A stretch of DNA of 64,000 bases, taken from NCBI RefSeq assembly GCF_040513375.1, contig NZ_JBEVTG010000002.1, forward strand, positions 186,001 to 250,000, read 5' to 3'. Both the position numbers and the translations under genes were made by a program. Positions 25,569 through 34,601 of the stretch are shown here, one piece after another. The DNA comes from Flagellimonas_B algarum (GTDB lineage: Bacteria; Bacteroidota; Bacteroidia; Flavobacteriales; Flavobacteriaceae). Position 1 is the stretch's first letter; each line of letters opens with the position of its first letter. The notes under the pieces are model-generated. The model did not search any database and was not told where the DNA came from. It worked only from the letters and a program-made list of their open reading frames with translations.

Positions 25569-26143
25569 AGGTAGTGATCATCGACTATGGTGCAGGCAAC
25601 ATTCAAAGCATCAAGTTTGCCTTTCAACGTTTGGGCGTGCATGCCATACTGAGCAACGATCGCCATACTATCGAAGCAGCCGACAAGGTGATTTTTCCTG
25701 GGGTTGGCGAAGCCAGTAGCGCGATGGGCAAGCTTAATGAAAGTGGTTTGCATACCCTCATCCCGACCCTGCGACAACCCGTATTGGGCATTTGCCTTGG
25801 CATGCAACTGATGTGCCGTTCTTCGGAAGAAGGCGCCACACAAGGACTTGGTATTTTCGATACGGATGTGGTCCGTTTTACCAACGGTTTAAAGGTGCCA
25901 CAAATCGGATGGAACAAAATACAGCAACTTCGCTCCCCCTTGTTCTCAGGGCTAGAGGATGATTACATTTATTTGGTACACAGCTATTATGCCCCATTGA
26001 CCGAGAACACCATAGCCCAAAGCACCTATGGGTTCGCCTATAGTGCCGCTTTGCAAAAAGACAATTTTTACGGGGTACAATTCCACCCGGAGAAGTCCAG
26101 CACCTATGGTGCCGAGATCTTAACGAATTTCTTGAAGTTATGA
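25565..26143 (+). CDS. hisH: Imidazole glycerol phosphate synthase, glutaminase subunit
   Basis: A 192-residue class I glutamine amidotransferase with nucleophile Cys in GICLGMQLMCR and the His-Glu pair in GVQFHPEKSS. It delivers ammonia to HisF. It overlaps both neighbours by four bases. Confidence 0.96.
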   Translation: MKVVIIDYGAGNIQSIKFAFQRLGVHAILSNDRHTIEAADKVIFPGVGEASSAMGKLNESGLHTLIPTLRQPVLGICLGMQLMCRSSEEGATQGLGIFDTDVVRFTNGLKVPQIGWNKIQQLRSPLFSGLEDDYIYLVHSYYAPLTENTIAQSTYGFAYSAALQKDNFYGVQFHPEKSSTYGAEILTNFLKL

Positions 26144-26562
26144 AGGAAGCCGGCTACCAAATATCGACCGACCCCGATAAATTGGATATCGATTTCGTAT
26201 ATCGGTATCTGAGTCAAACTGCCTATTGGTCAAAGGGGAGAACGAAGACTCAAGTAGAAACGGCCATGGCCCATTCCCTATGTTTTGGAATGTATACACC
26301 CGATGGATCCCAAATAGGATTCGCAAGGGTAGCTACGGACTTTGTGGTGTTCGCCTGGTTGATGGACGTCTTCATTTCACCAGGGTATACCGATCAGGGC
26401 CTTGGCAAGACCCTAATCCGTCATGTGATGGAGCACCCCGATCTACAGCAAGTCAACGGTTTTGGTCTTCGAACCAAGGATGCCCAAGCACTCTATCGCA
26501 AATTTGGCTTTGAAACGATTGAAGACCCTGATACATGGATGTTTAAAGACAATATGAAATGA
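26140..26562 (+). CDS. GNAT-family N-acetyltransferase inside the his operon
   Basis: A 140-residue GNAT. The acetyl-CoA loop DQGLGKTLIRHVMEH (residues about 87-101) and the motif B region AQALYRKFGFETIEDPDTWM are clear. The substrate is unknown. It is embedded between hisH and hisA with ATGA-type four-base overlaps on both sides, so its expression is linked to histidine synthesis. It might act on histidine, histidinol or an intermediate, or be a passenger; neither is shown by sequence. Confidence 0.9.
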   Translation: MKEAGYQISTDPDKLDIDFVYRYLSQTAYWSKGRTKTQVETAMAHSLCFGMYTPDGSQIGFARVATDFVVFAWLMDVFISPGYTDQGLGKTLIRHVMEHPDLQQVNGFGLRTKDAQALYRKFGFETIEDPDTWMFKDNMK

Positions 26563-27338
26563 GAATCATACCCGCAATTGATATCATCGATGGGAAGTGT
26601 GTTCGTTTAACAAAAGGCGATTACGATTCTAAAAAAGTGTACAGTGACGATCCGTTGGAGATGGCCAAACGATTTGAAGGTCACGGAATCTCCCATTTAC
26701 ATCTTGTCGATTTGGATGGGGCAAAATCCAAGCATATCGTCAATCACCGTATTTTGGAAACCTTGGTGGGCAAAACCAATTTAAAAATTGATTTTGGAGG
26801 GGGCTTGAAAAGCGATGAAGACCTGCGCATAGCTTTTGAAAGCGGGGCCCAACAAGTGACCGGTGGAAGCATAGCCGTAAAGGACGAGGCTACCTTTTTG
26901 GGATGGCTCGAACGTTTCGGTCCCGAAAAGATCATTCTTGGTGCCGATGCCGACAATGGCTTCATCGCAGTTTCGGGATGGCAGGAAGCTTCCGAAATGA
27001 AATTGATTCCGTTCATCAAAAAGTTCCAAAAAAAGGGCATTAAGAATGTCATTTGTACCGATATTTCAAAGGATGGGATGCTGGCCGGACCTGCATTCGA
27101 GCTTTACGGTGAGATTTTAAGGGAAACCCAAGTGACCCGAACCGAAATTGGGGGTAGCGGTGTTGTCGATCACGTTGAAAATGGGATCAACCTGATTGCA
27201 AGCGGGGGCATTTCTTCCATTGACGAGCTGCCAAAACTAGCCCAAACCGGATGCGAAGGGGTGATTATCGGTAAAGCCATATACGAAGAACGCATCAGTC
27301 TGAAAGCACTGGAAACCTATATCATAAACCATGGATAA
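26559..27338 (+). CDS. hisA: ProFAR isomerase (HisA)
   Basis: A 259-residue TIM-barrel isomerase. It shows IPAIDIIDGKCVRLTKGDY at the N-terminus, the catalytic Asp region IDFGGGLKSDEDLRIAFESG and ICTDISKDGMLAGP in the second half. It is about 15 residues longer than most bacterial HisA: an insertion around residues 200-215 (TEIGGSGVVDHVENG) appears to be the cause. It overlaps GNAT by 4 and the DinB gene by 8 bases. Confidence 0.95.
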   Translation: MRIIPAIDIIDGKCVRLTKGDYDSKKVYSDDPLEMAKRFEGHGISHLHLVDLDGAKSKHIVNHRILETLVGKTNLKIDFGGGLKSDEDLRIAFESGAQQVTGGSIAVKDEATFLGWLERFGPEKIILGADADNGFIAVSGWQEASEMKLIPFIKKFQKKGIKNVICTDISKDGMLAGPAFELYGEILRETQVTRTEIGGSGVVDHVENGINLIASGGISSIDELPKLAQTGCEGVIIGKAIYEERISLKALETYIINHG

Positions 27339-27846
27339 GCTGACCGAATTTCAAAAGGAATTCATCACCAACTGTTGTTACAGAATGGATGAAAGTGTAC
27401 GAATGATCGAAATTGCCATGGAAAAAATCGATGAGACCCAGGTTTGGCAGCGCCCCAATAGTTCGCTGAATAGTTTGGGGAATTTGATTTTGCACCTTTG
27501 CGGAAATATGACCCAATATGGGATCGATTCGTTAAAGGATCAAGCCGATAGACGGGACCGTGACGCGGAGTTTCATCAAGAAGATGGTATGACCAAAGCC
27601 GAACTGTTGCAACAGTTGCGGGAAACGGTCGCTGAAGTCAAAGCCACGTTTTCGAACACCGATACGGAACGCTTGTTGGCCCATCGCAAAGTGCAAGGAT
27701 TCGACTTTTCAGGAATCGGGAATATAATCCATGTGGTAGAACATTTTTCCTACCATACCGGTCAAATTGCGTTTTGGATCAAACAGTTGAAAGACACCCC
27801 ACTTGGCTTTTACGACGGCCATGATTTGAATACGAAAAACGAATAA
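27331..27846 (+). CDS. DinB-fold protein inside the his operon
   Basis: A 171-residue DinB/DUF1572-like four-helix protein. The metal-binding triad appears as the His in LGNLILHLCGNMTQY and the pair in HVVEHFSYHTGQIAFWI. It overlaps hisA by eight bases and precedes hisF by 41, the only gap in the operon larger than a few bases. Function unknown; the position suggests co-regulation with histidine synthesis. It is only remotely similar to the DinB-fold protein at 874. Confidence 0.85.
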   Translation: MDKLTEFQKEFITNCCYRMDESVRMIEIAMEKIDETQVWQRPNSSLNSLGNLILHLCGNMTQYGIDSLKDQADRRDRDAEFHQEDGMTKAELLQQLRETVAEVKATFSNTDTERLLAHRKVQGFDFSGIGNIIHVVEHFSYHTGQIAFWIKQLKDTPLGFYDGHDLNTKNE

Positions 27847-27887
27847 CTAAAATACGGTCCTGAACAGCTTTTAAGGACACTATAATC

Positions 27888-28643
27888 ATGCTGACAAAGA
27901 GAATCATACCCTGTCTCGATATCAAAGACGGCCGAACCGTGAAAGGGGTCAATTTCGTTGCCCTTAGAGACGCAGGTGACCCGGTCGAATTAGCGCAACG
28001 CTATGCCGATGAGGGGGCCGACGAACTGGTATTCCTAGACATTTCGGCTACGGAACAACGCAGGAAAACCTTGGCGGATCTGGTCTACCGGGTTGCCGAA
28101 AAATTGAATATTCCGTTTACCGTCGGGGGTGGTATCGCTTCGGTCGCCGATGTGGATATCCTTCTCAAGAATGGAGCGGATAAGGTTTCTATCAATTCCG
28201 CTGCGGTAAAACGACCGCAACTGATTGATGAACTGGTCGCCAAATTCGGTTCACAATGTATCGTCGTGGCTATCGATGCCAAACAAGTCAACGGGAACTG
28301 GAAGGTGCATTTGGTGGGCGGAAAGGTAGCTACCGACATCGATTTGTTCGATTGGGCGAAAGAGGTGCAAGATCGCGGGGCAGGGGAGATCTTGTTCACC
28401 AGCATGGATCATGACGGCACCAAAAACGGTTTTGCCAATACGGCTTTGGCTCAACTTTCGAAAACACTCCGGATTCCGGTGATTGCATCCGGTGGAGCAG
28501 GAAAAATAAGCCACTTCAGTGATACCTTTAAAGCAGGAGGGGCCGATGCTGCCTTGGCGGCCAGTGTTTTCCACTTTAAAGAGATCGAAATAAACGTATT
28601 GAAACAACAATTAAACTCGGAAGGGATTCCTATGCGCATATGA
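27888..28643 (+). CDS. hisF: Imidazole glycerol phosphate synthase, cyclase subunit
   Basis: A 251-residue TIM barrel. The two catalytic Asp regions are visible: RIIPCLDIKDGRTVKGVNF (Asp11 region) and CIVVAIDAKQVNG (Asp130 region), with EILFTSMDHDGTKNGF near the second phosphate site. It pairs with HisH. A 41-base gap to the DinB gene may hold an internal ribosome site. It overlaps hisIE by four bases. Confidence 0.97.
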   Translation: MLTKRIIPCLDIKDGRTVKGVNFVALRDAGDPVELAQRYADEGADELVFLDISATEQRRKTLADLVYRVAEKLNIPFTVGGGIASVADVDILLKNGADKVSINSAAVKRPQLIDELVAKFGSQCIVVAIDAKQVNGNWKVHLVGGKVATDIDLFDWAKEVQDRGAGEILFTSMDHDGTKNGFANTALAQLSKTLRIPVIASGGAGKISHFSDTFKAGGADAALAASVFHFKEIEINVLKQQLNSEGIPMRI

Positions 28644-29239
28644 CAATAGATTTTGACAAAAACGGCAATGGATTGGTGGCCACCATCGTTCAGGATGCAA
28701 CGACCATGAAGGTGCTTATGCTCGGCTATATGGATGAAGCCGCCTACGCCAAAACGATGGAAACCAAGCAGGTTACCTTTTTTAGCAGAAGCAAGCAACG
28801 CTTATGGACCAAAGGGGAGACCAGTGGTAATTTCTTGGAGTTGGTCGACATCAAAGTCGATTGTGACCAAGATGCCGTATTGGTTTTGGCCCACCCGAAA
28901 GGACCGACATGCCATTTGGGCACAGGAACCTGTTGGGGAGAACCCAACGAAGCTTCTTATGGATTCTTAACTGAATTGGAGTCGGTTATCGCCTCACGCA
29001 AAGCCAATTCGGAAGATGAAAAAAGCTATGTGGCTTCCCTGTTCCGAAAAGGGATCAATAAAATCGCCCAAAAGGTCGGCGAAGAAGCGGTAGAGACCGT
29101 TATCGAAGCCAAAGACGATAATGAGGAGCTTTTCTTGAACGAAAGTGCCGATTTATTGTTCCATTATCTGATTTTATTACAGGCCAAAGGCTACCGTCTT
29201 GACACCGTGGTCGATGTATTGAAATCCAGACACGAATAA
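28640..29239 (+). CDS. hisIE: Bifunctional phosphoribosyl-AMP cyclohydrolase / phosphoribosyl-ATP pyrophosphatase
   Basis: A 199-residue HisIE fusion. Residues 1-105 are the cyclohydrolase with FFSRSKQRLWTKGETSGN and the zinc cysteines in DCDQDAVLVL and GPTCHLGTGTCW. Residues about 115-199 are the all-helical pyrophosphatase with KVGEEAVETVIEAKDDNEEL. It closes the his operon. The convergent LytTR gene ends six bases later, and I see no terminator in between. Confidence 0.97.
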   Translation: MTIDFDKNGNGLVATIVQDATTMKVLMLGYMDEAAYAKTMETKQVTFFSRSKQRLWTKGETSGNFLELVDIKVDCDQDAVLVLAHPKGPTCHLGTGTCWGEPNEASYGFLTELESVIASRKANSEDEKSYVASLFRKGINKIAQKVGEEAVETVIEAKDDNEELFLNESADLLFHYLILLQAKGYRLDTVVDVLKSRHE

Positions 29240-29245
29240 CGGAAC

Positions 29246-29971
29246 TCATTTCTTAAAGAGCGATCGATTGAGAACGGTTTGATGCAGCTTGTCCCTATAG
29301 TTACGACTGATGGGGATTTCAACCGAACCCAATTTCAGTTTCGCTTTTTCGACGGATGTAATTTTGTCGATCGCCACCAAATACGATTTATGAACCCGTA
29401 GAAAGCCCTTAGGGGCAAGCAAGGCCTCGATGCGTTTCATGGTCAATAAGGGCATATATTTTCGATCCTTGGTGTGGATGACCACATAATTTTGCATGGC
29501 TTGCACGTATTCGATCGCGTCAAAACTGATTTTTTCGTAAATCGAATCGCATTTGACAAAAAAATAGGCTGCATCGGCTTTGTTGAATGTTGGGATCGTT
29601 TGCTGCCCCAATTCAAAATACTCCCGAGCTTTGGTGACCCCTTTAAAAAAACGTTCGAACGTAACTGGTTTGACCATATAGTCCAAAACATCCAGTTCAA
29701 ATCCTTCCAACGCATAACTGGGGTAGGCCGTAGTGATGATTATCATTGGCCTGTTCTTGGTTGACTTCAGGTATTCGATACCGGTCAAAATGGGCATTTG
29801 GATGTCCAAAAAAATCAGGTCAATGGGCTGGGATTGCCCCAATTTCGAAAGATCGGTGGGATTTCCTCCTTCTCCTATCAAATTCAAAAAATCAATTTTG
29901 GAAATATAGTGTGCCAAGCCCTCTCGGGCTAAAGGTTCATCATCGATAAGTACACAATTCATCGGTCGCAT
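29246..29971 (-). CDS. LytTR-family response regulator
   Basis: A 241-residue regulator: receiver domain (residues 1-120) with acidic pair in CVLIDDEPLAR and phospho-acceptor Asp56 (IFLDIQMPILTG), then a LytTR DNA-binding domain (about 140-235) with FLRVHKSYLVAIDKI and VEIPISRNYRDKL. LytTR regulators bind pairs of short direct repeats. The ATG shares one base with the stop of the kinase gene, so they form an operon. The next genes to be controlled may be the exported SnoaL-like trio transcribed divergently, an inference from position only. Confidence 0.94.
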   Translation of the reverse strand: MRPMNCVLIDDEPLAREGLAHYISKIDFLNLIGEGGNPTDLSKLGQSQPIDLIFLDIQMPILTGIEYLKSTKNRPMIIITTAYPSYALEGFELDVLDYMVKPVTFERFFKGVTKAREYFELGQQTIPTFNKADAAYFFVKCDSIYEKISFDAIEYVQAMQNYVVIHTKDRKYMPLLTMKRIEALLAPKGFLRVHKSYLVAIDKITSVEKAKLKLGSVEIPISRNYRDKLHQTVLNRSLFKK

Positions 29972-31083
29972 CAGGCGGTTAAGGTGCTAGGTGTATCGGC
30001 TGTTTTTACATTGATGTTTAGTCGGACTTCGTGTTTTTCATGATCCTTGATAATCGTCAAGTCGTGGGCGTTCGGATAGATCAATTCCAATCGGCGTTTG
30101 ACATTTTCCAAGCCAATGCCACTGTATTCCACTTCGCGGCTCACCGCAAGGCTATCTTTGCTGTTGGCCACCTCGAATAGAACCTTACCATCAATGACCC
30201 GTAAAAGGATGGATATCCAATTTTTCCGATCAGCATGATGGGAAATATGTTTAAAGGCATTCTCAATAAACGGCATTAAAAGAAAGGGGGCAATGACGAG
30301 GTCAGCAGTAGCGTTTTTGTCGATTTCTACCTGTAGTTCGGAATTCGCCCGCTCTTGACGCAGGTGCTGCAATTCTATGAAGTTTTCCAAATAATCCAAC
30401 TCATGCCCTAAATTGATAAAAGGGGCATTGCACTCGTACAGCTGATAGCGAAGGAGCTCCGAAAACTTCGCTAGGGACTCCGATGCCTTATCCTGGTCTT
30501 TATGGATGAGCACAAAAATGGAATTGATGGTATTGAAAAGGAAATGGGGGTTGAACTGTGAACGCAAGAACTTGAGTTCGGTTTGTAATTTTTCCTTTTC
30601 CATCGTATTGCGATGTTTTTCGGAGGCGATCCAATTCTTCGTCAATTTGATACTCATCGCCAAGGTCATACTGGCCAAAGTCGATGGTAAGGCATTGTTC
30701 TTGAACAGTTCGAAAAAATCGGAAGGAGGAAGGTAAAACAGGGTCTCGAATGGCTGTTCGACGATCCAAGCATTGACGAAATACCCACCGATAATACCGG
30801 CTGAAGTGAAAATCACCGTAGCAAGAAGCAAAGGAATATATGCCCACACCTTACCTTGTTGTAAAAATTTCGGTATTAAATAATACAGATTGAAATAGAC
30901 CCCTAAGGCTTGCATGCCGACATAAAAAAGGAATTTGGTGGTATAATCGGAATATAAGATGTTCTGGGTGGCTTCAACGACACTGCCACTGGTCAATGAC
31001 CACCAAAAATAGTGGTAGAAAAACCAAAACAACAAGTGGTACAATTTGTACGTAATGATAAACGATAAAATCCTTTTCTGCAT
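29971..31083 (-). CDS. LytS/YehU-type sensor histidine kinase
   Basis: A 370-residue kinase of the PF06580 type. Four membrane helices lie in residues about 8-148. The phospho-acceptor His180 is in LRSQFNPHFLFNTINSI, and the HATPase part has LPFIENAFKH-like FLLMPFIENAFKHI and GIGLENVKRRLELIYP. No extracellular sensor domain is evident, so the signal is likely sensed in or near the membrane. Partner of the LytTR regulator. Confidence 0.94.
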   Translation of the reverse strand: MQKRILSFIITYKLYHLLFWFFYHYFWWSLTSGSVVEATQNILYSDYTTKFLFYVGMQALGVYFNLYYLIPKFLQQGKVWAYIPLLLATVIFTSAGIIGGYFVNAWIVEQPFETLFYLPPSDFFELFKNNALPSTLASMTLAMSIKLTKNWIASEKHRNTMEKEKLQTELKFLRSQFNPHFLFNTINSIFVLIHKDQDKASESLAKFSELLRYQLYECNAPFINLGHELDYLENFIELQHLRQERANSELQVEIDKNATADLVIAPFLLMPFIENAFKHISHHADRKNWISILLRVIDGKVLFEVANSKDSLAVSREVEYSGIGLENVKRRLELIYPNAHDLTIIKDHEKHEVRLNINVKTADTPSTLTA

Positions 31084-31322
31084 GCGCTGAACTTCCCTAT
31101 AAATTAAATGTAATCAAAAAGAATCGTCCGAGATCAAGTCTTGTATTGGCTATTGATGAACGACAGTGAATCATTGACGAAATTGCATTTTGGTTCCCTT
31201 GCGGCATGGCATACCGTTAATCAAGTTCAAGTTACACCTTGTCAAATTTCCAAGCCCGGTCGACATTCTCTTTTTGTGGCGTAGGCAACCTTAATTTCCT
31301 TTACTCAATAAACGAGTCGATC

Positions 31323-31811
31323 ATGAAAAGAATCAAGAAGAACGTATGCGCTTTTTTTATCATCTGCCTTGTTCCCTTATTCGGGTTAAGGGCACAAGAG
31401 CAGTCAGACGAAGCAGAAGCTAGGGCCCAAATAACGGCAACGGGTGAAGCCGTTCGCGAAGCCTTCAAAAAAGGGGATGTGCAGACCATTGCGAAATACC
31501 ACCATCCTGAGGTGATCAAGGCATTGGGCTATGACAATGTTAGGGTAGGGCGTGAAGCGGTCATGCAAGGCCTCGAAGAAACCTTAGCCTCCTTCAACCT
31601 AGAGTTCCTTGATGAAAAATTGGAGGAAGCATTTGTTTATGAAGGTGATCTGGTCATCAAACAAATGAAGTTTGCCCTACGCCTGATACCCAAAAACGGG
31701 GATCCGCCCTTCGTTTTCCGAGGCCGGACCTTACTCGTACTAAAACGTTTTGAAGCCAGCCCGACCGGTTGGGCCACGCTGCATGAAATCATCCAACCCT
31801 ATCAAGAGTAA
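31323..31811 (+). CDS. Exported SnoaL/DUF4440-like protein
   Basis: A 162-residue protein with a signal peptide (residues 1-22, MKRIKKNVCAFFIICLVPLF) and a SnoaL-like cone fold (about 30-160, ATGEAVREAFKKGDVQTIAK, then GREAVMQGLEETL and LLVLKRFEASPTGWATLHEI). The ATG at 31323 gives a normal signal sequence; in-frame upstream near-starts do not. SnoaL-like proteins bind small hydrophobic ligands or catalyse isomerisation. First of three overlapping genes. Ligand unknown. Confidence 0.82.
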   Translation: MKRIKKNVCAFFIICLVPLFGLRAQEQSDEAEARAQITATGEAVREAFKKGDVQTIAKYHHPEVIKALGYDNVRVGREAVMQGLEETLASFNLEFLDEKLEEAFVYEGDLVIKQMKFALRLIPKNGDPPFVFRGRTLLVLKRFEASPTGWATLHEIIQPYQE

Positions 31812-32719
31812 TGGCTATGAAACATGTAACGATTCTTAGCATATGTCTGTTCTTTTTCAGTGGAATACGAGGAAATGTCCCCGCCGTTCAGGCCCAAAGT
31901 GAATGCTTTGCTTTGGCCATGGAGGGTAAAGATACCCAGGCTTTGGTCTCCATGTTCATCGAAGAATCGATCCTTTTGCCTGAATACGCGCCTATGCTGC
32001 AAGGTCAAGCCAGGATTCGTGGTTATTTTGAAGATTTGTTTTTAGCTACTGAAACCGTCCACTTTGAAAAGCATCCTTTTGAAATACAGCAATATGATAC
32101 TTATGTTGTTGAATTGGGGACCTACAAGCATCGTTACAAAACAGTAAATGAAACTCCTATTGATTACGATGGTAAGTACTTGACTTTTTGGAGGATGGAA
32201 GGCGACACACCGATTATCATCGCACACATTTGGGGCGCTTCCAAGTATATGGAGGCCACGCAATTGGTATTTGAAAAACCCGTTTCGGAATCGCCAAGTT
32301 TTGAAATCAAACCAACGGAATGGTCTAGGGCCATAGAATACATCCGTCTCAAAGCCTATGATGCCGTACTCAAAGGGAATGCCAATAAGCAAACCGAGCC
32401 CTATGCCGACGATGCCGTCTATATGACCTATTATGACCCACCATATATCGGTAAGACCCGTATTTTAGACTACTACCGAGACCACTACGATCCTTCGGTG
32501 ACAAGGGATTCGTTAATGACCAAGGCCGTGCGCATCATCGAACTGGATAGTCACGCCCTAAAATTCGGGGAATATTATGTAGAATGGACCTATGAAAACG
32601 AGGCTTACTATATCCGTGGAAAAGGGCTATCCGTATTCCGTAAAAGGGCAGACGGACAAGTCGAAATATACCGACAAATGATCAATCACAGCATGCCACC
32701 AAAATCTAAAAATCCATGA
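31811..32719 (+). CDS. Exported tandem SnoaL-like protein
   Basis: A 302-residue protein with a signal peptide (cleavage after about residue 28, VQA-Q). Two cone-fold modules appear to follow: residues about 30-150 (ECFALAMEGKDTQALVSMFI) and about 170-300 (YIRLKAYDAVLKGNANKQTE, then GKTRILDYYRDHYDPS). Both have the nuclear-transport-factor-2-like pattern of a helical start and a curved sheet. The ATG at 31811 overlaps the upstream TAA by one base; ATG 31817 is an alternative. It may be bifunctional or a duplicated ligand-binding protein. Confidence 0.75.
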   Translation: MAMKHVTILSICLFFFSGIRGNVPAVQAQSECFALAMEGKDTQALVSMFIEESILLPEYAPMLQGQARIRGYFEDLFLATETVHFEKHPFEIQQYDTYVVELGTYKHRYKTVNETPIDYDGKYLTFWRMEGDTPIIIAHIWGASKYMEATQLVFEKPVSESPSFEIKPTEWSRAIEYIRLKAYDAVLKGNANKQTEPYADDAVYMTYYDPPYIGKTRILDYYRDHYDPSVTRDSLMTKAVRIIELDSHALKFGEYYVEWTYENEAYYIRGKGLSVFRKRADGQVEIYRQMINHSMPPKSKNP

Positions 32720-33657
32720 AAAATTTCTTGATAACACTTTGCTGTTTGTGTTGCTATTTAAGTCAAGGACAAATGAAGCACATTCAATACGAACAACATC
32801 GTACGGACACCCTCCTTTCCGAAAACCCGTTCCGGAAATTCGTAGGCGAGTGGACCCTCAAAAAAAATCGTTGGATCCATAATTGGGGCGGTACGACCGA
32901 TACGATCCAAATTAAAGGGCATCATACGGTAACAACCGCCTTGAATACGGCTAACAGCTTGCTGTCGATCATCGATGGTCCGGCCCCCAACGGGCAGATT
33001 TATTGGTCCTACAATCCCATCACCGGGGCGGTCGATCATTTGTCAAGTTTCGGAACCGTTCGGGCAGGTGTAGGTCATGGAAGTATTTCCAAAGATGGGG
33101 ATGTCACCTTAAGAATCACCTTCGAAGGGGAACCAAAAGGCACCTATAGGGTTTACCACTACAGATGGCTGTCTGCCGATGAGTATCATATGAAGTCCGT
33201 ACAGTATGATCAAAACGATAGCCCCACCGGACTATTTTATGAAGGAAACTTCATTCGCATATCACAAAGCGATAGCAGCACACGCACAGAGATCGAAAGG
33301 GTTTTGGCAGTTCTTGACGATCATACCGTTCCGATTGCCCAGCAATTGGAAGTATACCATGAACAGGTCGTTCATATGGCCCCTGATGCTGAAGTAATCT
33401 TAGGCAAAAAGGCACTTGGTACGTATTTGCAGACGCAAAGATCCTACGGAAAGGTAGTTATGGAACATCACATCGATGAAGTGGAAAATTTGGGGGGACT
33501 GGTGCTCATGCGCGGGGGCGTCTCAGGGCATTTTTATCCCAATGATGGGGGTGCGGCAATGCGGTTCAAAACCAAGAACCTCTTTGTGTTTGAAAGGGTA
33601 GGGGGGCATTTGAAAATCAAGAAGGTGATATACAATAGCAGCCCAATACCCCAATGA
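32716..33657 (+). CDS. Exported protein: DUF1579-like plus SnoaL-like modules
   Basis: A 313-residue protein starting with a signal peptide (MKNFLITLCCLCCYLSQGQM). Residues about 35-195 have a lipocalin-like DUF1579 appearance (NPFRKFVGEWTLKKNRW, then IYWSYNPITGAVDHLSSFG). Residues about 200-310 look like a further SnoaL-like module (RVLAVLDDHTVPIAQQLEVY, then VILGKKALGTYLQ). It overlaps the upstream gene by four bases (ATGA). The run of exported ligand-binding-type folds suggests a common small ligand. Confidence 0.75.
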   Translation: MKNFLITLCCLCCYLSQGQMKHIQYEQHRTDTLLSENPFRKFVGEWTLKKNRWIHNWGGTTDTIQIKGHHTVTTALNTANSLLSIIDGPAPNGQIYWSYNPITGAVDHLSSFGTVRAGVGHGSISKDGDVTLRITFEGEPKGTYRVYHYRWLSADEYHMKSVQYDQNDSPTGLFYEGNFIRISQSDSSTRTEIERVLAVLDDHTVPIAQQLEVYHEQVVHMAPDAEVILGKKALGTYLQTQRSYGKVVMEHHIDEVENLGGLVLMRGGVSGHFYPNDGGAAMRFKTKNLFVFERVGGHLKIKKVIYNSSPIPQ

Positions 33658-33870
33658 ACCCGTTTCCGTGATTCAAGTGCCCTATGGCTTCATTGGTATG
33701 GGATGTATAAGCATGGGTACTTCAAAGGTGTTGGATGTCGCCGACGGTGACCCAATTAATGGCTATTGGCATCCAGTTTTCATCATCGTCTTTAGCGAAA
33801 ACAAGATTTGAATCACAGTACACACGGCGGGTCAAAATCGGTTGTCGTTCTTCGAAGGGTTGCTTATCCA

Positions 33871-34530
33871 TCAATCCAGCTGTTTTTTGTATCGGTTTCG
33901 TCCCATATTGAAAATTCCGAGTTTGATACCAATCCCGGCCGAAAACCCATTAATGCGATCGATAGGGCTATCGGTCAATTCGATCTTACTGGAAAACCGA
34001 TACCTGACCCCTGCTTCAAGTTGGGCATATCGCGATATGTTGAACAAGGCACTGACACCAGGTTCGACGACGAAGATGGCATCGAGGTCATCCTCATCCG
34101 GATCGAATTCGTCACTTTCGATCGTTTCGCGATCGGCATACCCAACGGCACCACCACCGATGAAGAGCGGAAAAGAGAGACTGACCAATGATTTTCCGAA
34201 AAGAATGGGTTCGAGATGAAACCCTGCATACCCTGCGAACAGATCGTCATTCTGTCCTGATTGTGGGTTGAAGACATCCTGTCGCGAATAGAGTCCTCTA
34301 GCTAAAAAACCGACTTCGAATTGTTGGTTGGCCACATAGGCCACTTTGAACGTTCCGATGTAGGTGTCTTCCCCTTCGATTTCACCATAGCCTAATCCGA
34401 TGCCCACATATACCCCATGTACGACGTTACTACGGTCATTGAAGGTGATGTAGTCATCATCATCTTGGGCTTGCATTATCAAACTGGTCAACAAGGTTAG
34501 AAAAAGGAATTGCGTTTTGAAATGGTACAT
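33871..34530 (-). CDS. Outer membrane beta-barrel protein
   Basis: A 219-residue protein with a signal peptide (MYHFKTQFLFLTLLTSLIMQ, cleaved before about residue 22). The rest consists of alternating hydrophobic beta-strands with acidic loops (QDDDDYITFNDRSNVVHGVY, FEVGFLARGLYS, VSLSFPLFIGGGAVGY) typical of a small porin-like OM protein. I use the ATG at 34530, since the upstream start gives no signal peptide. It ends with KQLD and no T9SS CTD. Last gene of the sigma-factor operon (gap 71 bases). Confidence 0.78.
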   Translation of the reverse strand: MYHFKTQFLFLTLLTSLIMQAQDDDDYITFNDRSNVVHGVYVGIGLGYGEIEGEDTYIGTFKVAYVANQQFEVGFLARGLYSRQDVFNPQSGQNDDLFAGYAGFHLEPILFGKSLVSLSFPLFIGGGAVGYADRETIESDEFDPDEDDLDAIFVVEPGVSALFNISRYAQLEAGVRYRFSSKIELTDSPIDRINGFSAGIGIKLGIFNMGRNRYKKQLD

Positions 34531-34601
34531 GTTTAAGCTCTGTTTTGATTGATTACTTTTAAAGACAACACAGGAGGGTAAAGGTTGCATAGCCGCCGAT
34601 T

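Noticed and set aside
31157..31285. A 42-codon frame in the gap before the SnoaL-like genes
   Set aside because: No signal peptide, no ribosome site, no promoter element and no recognisable composition. Probably chance in a regulatory region.
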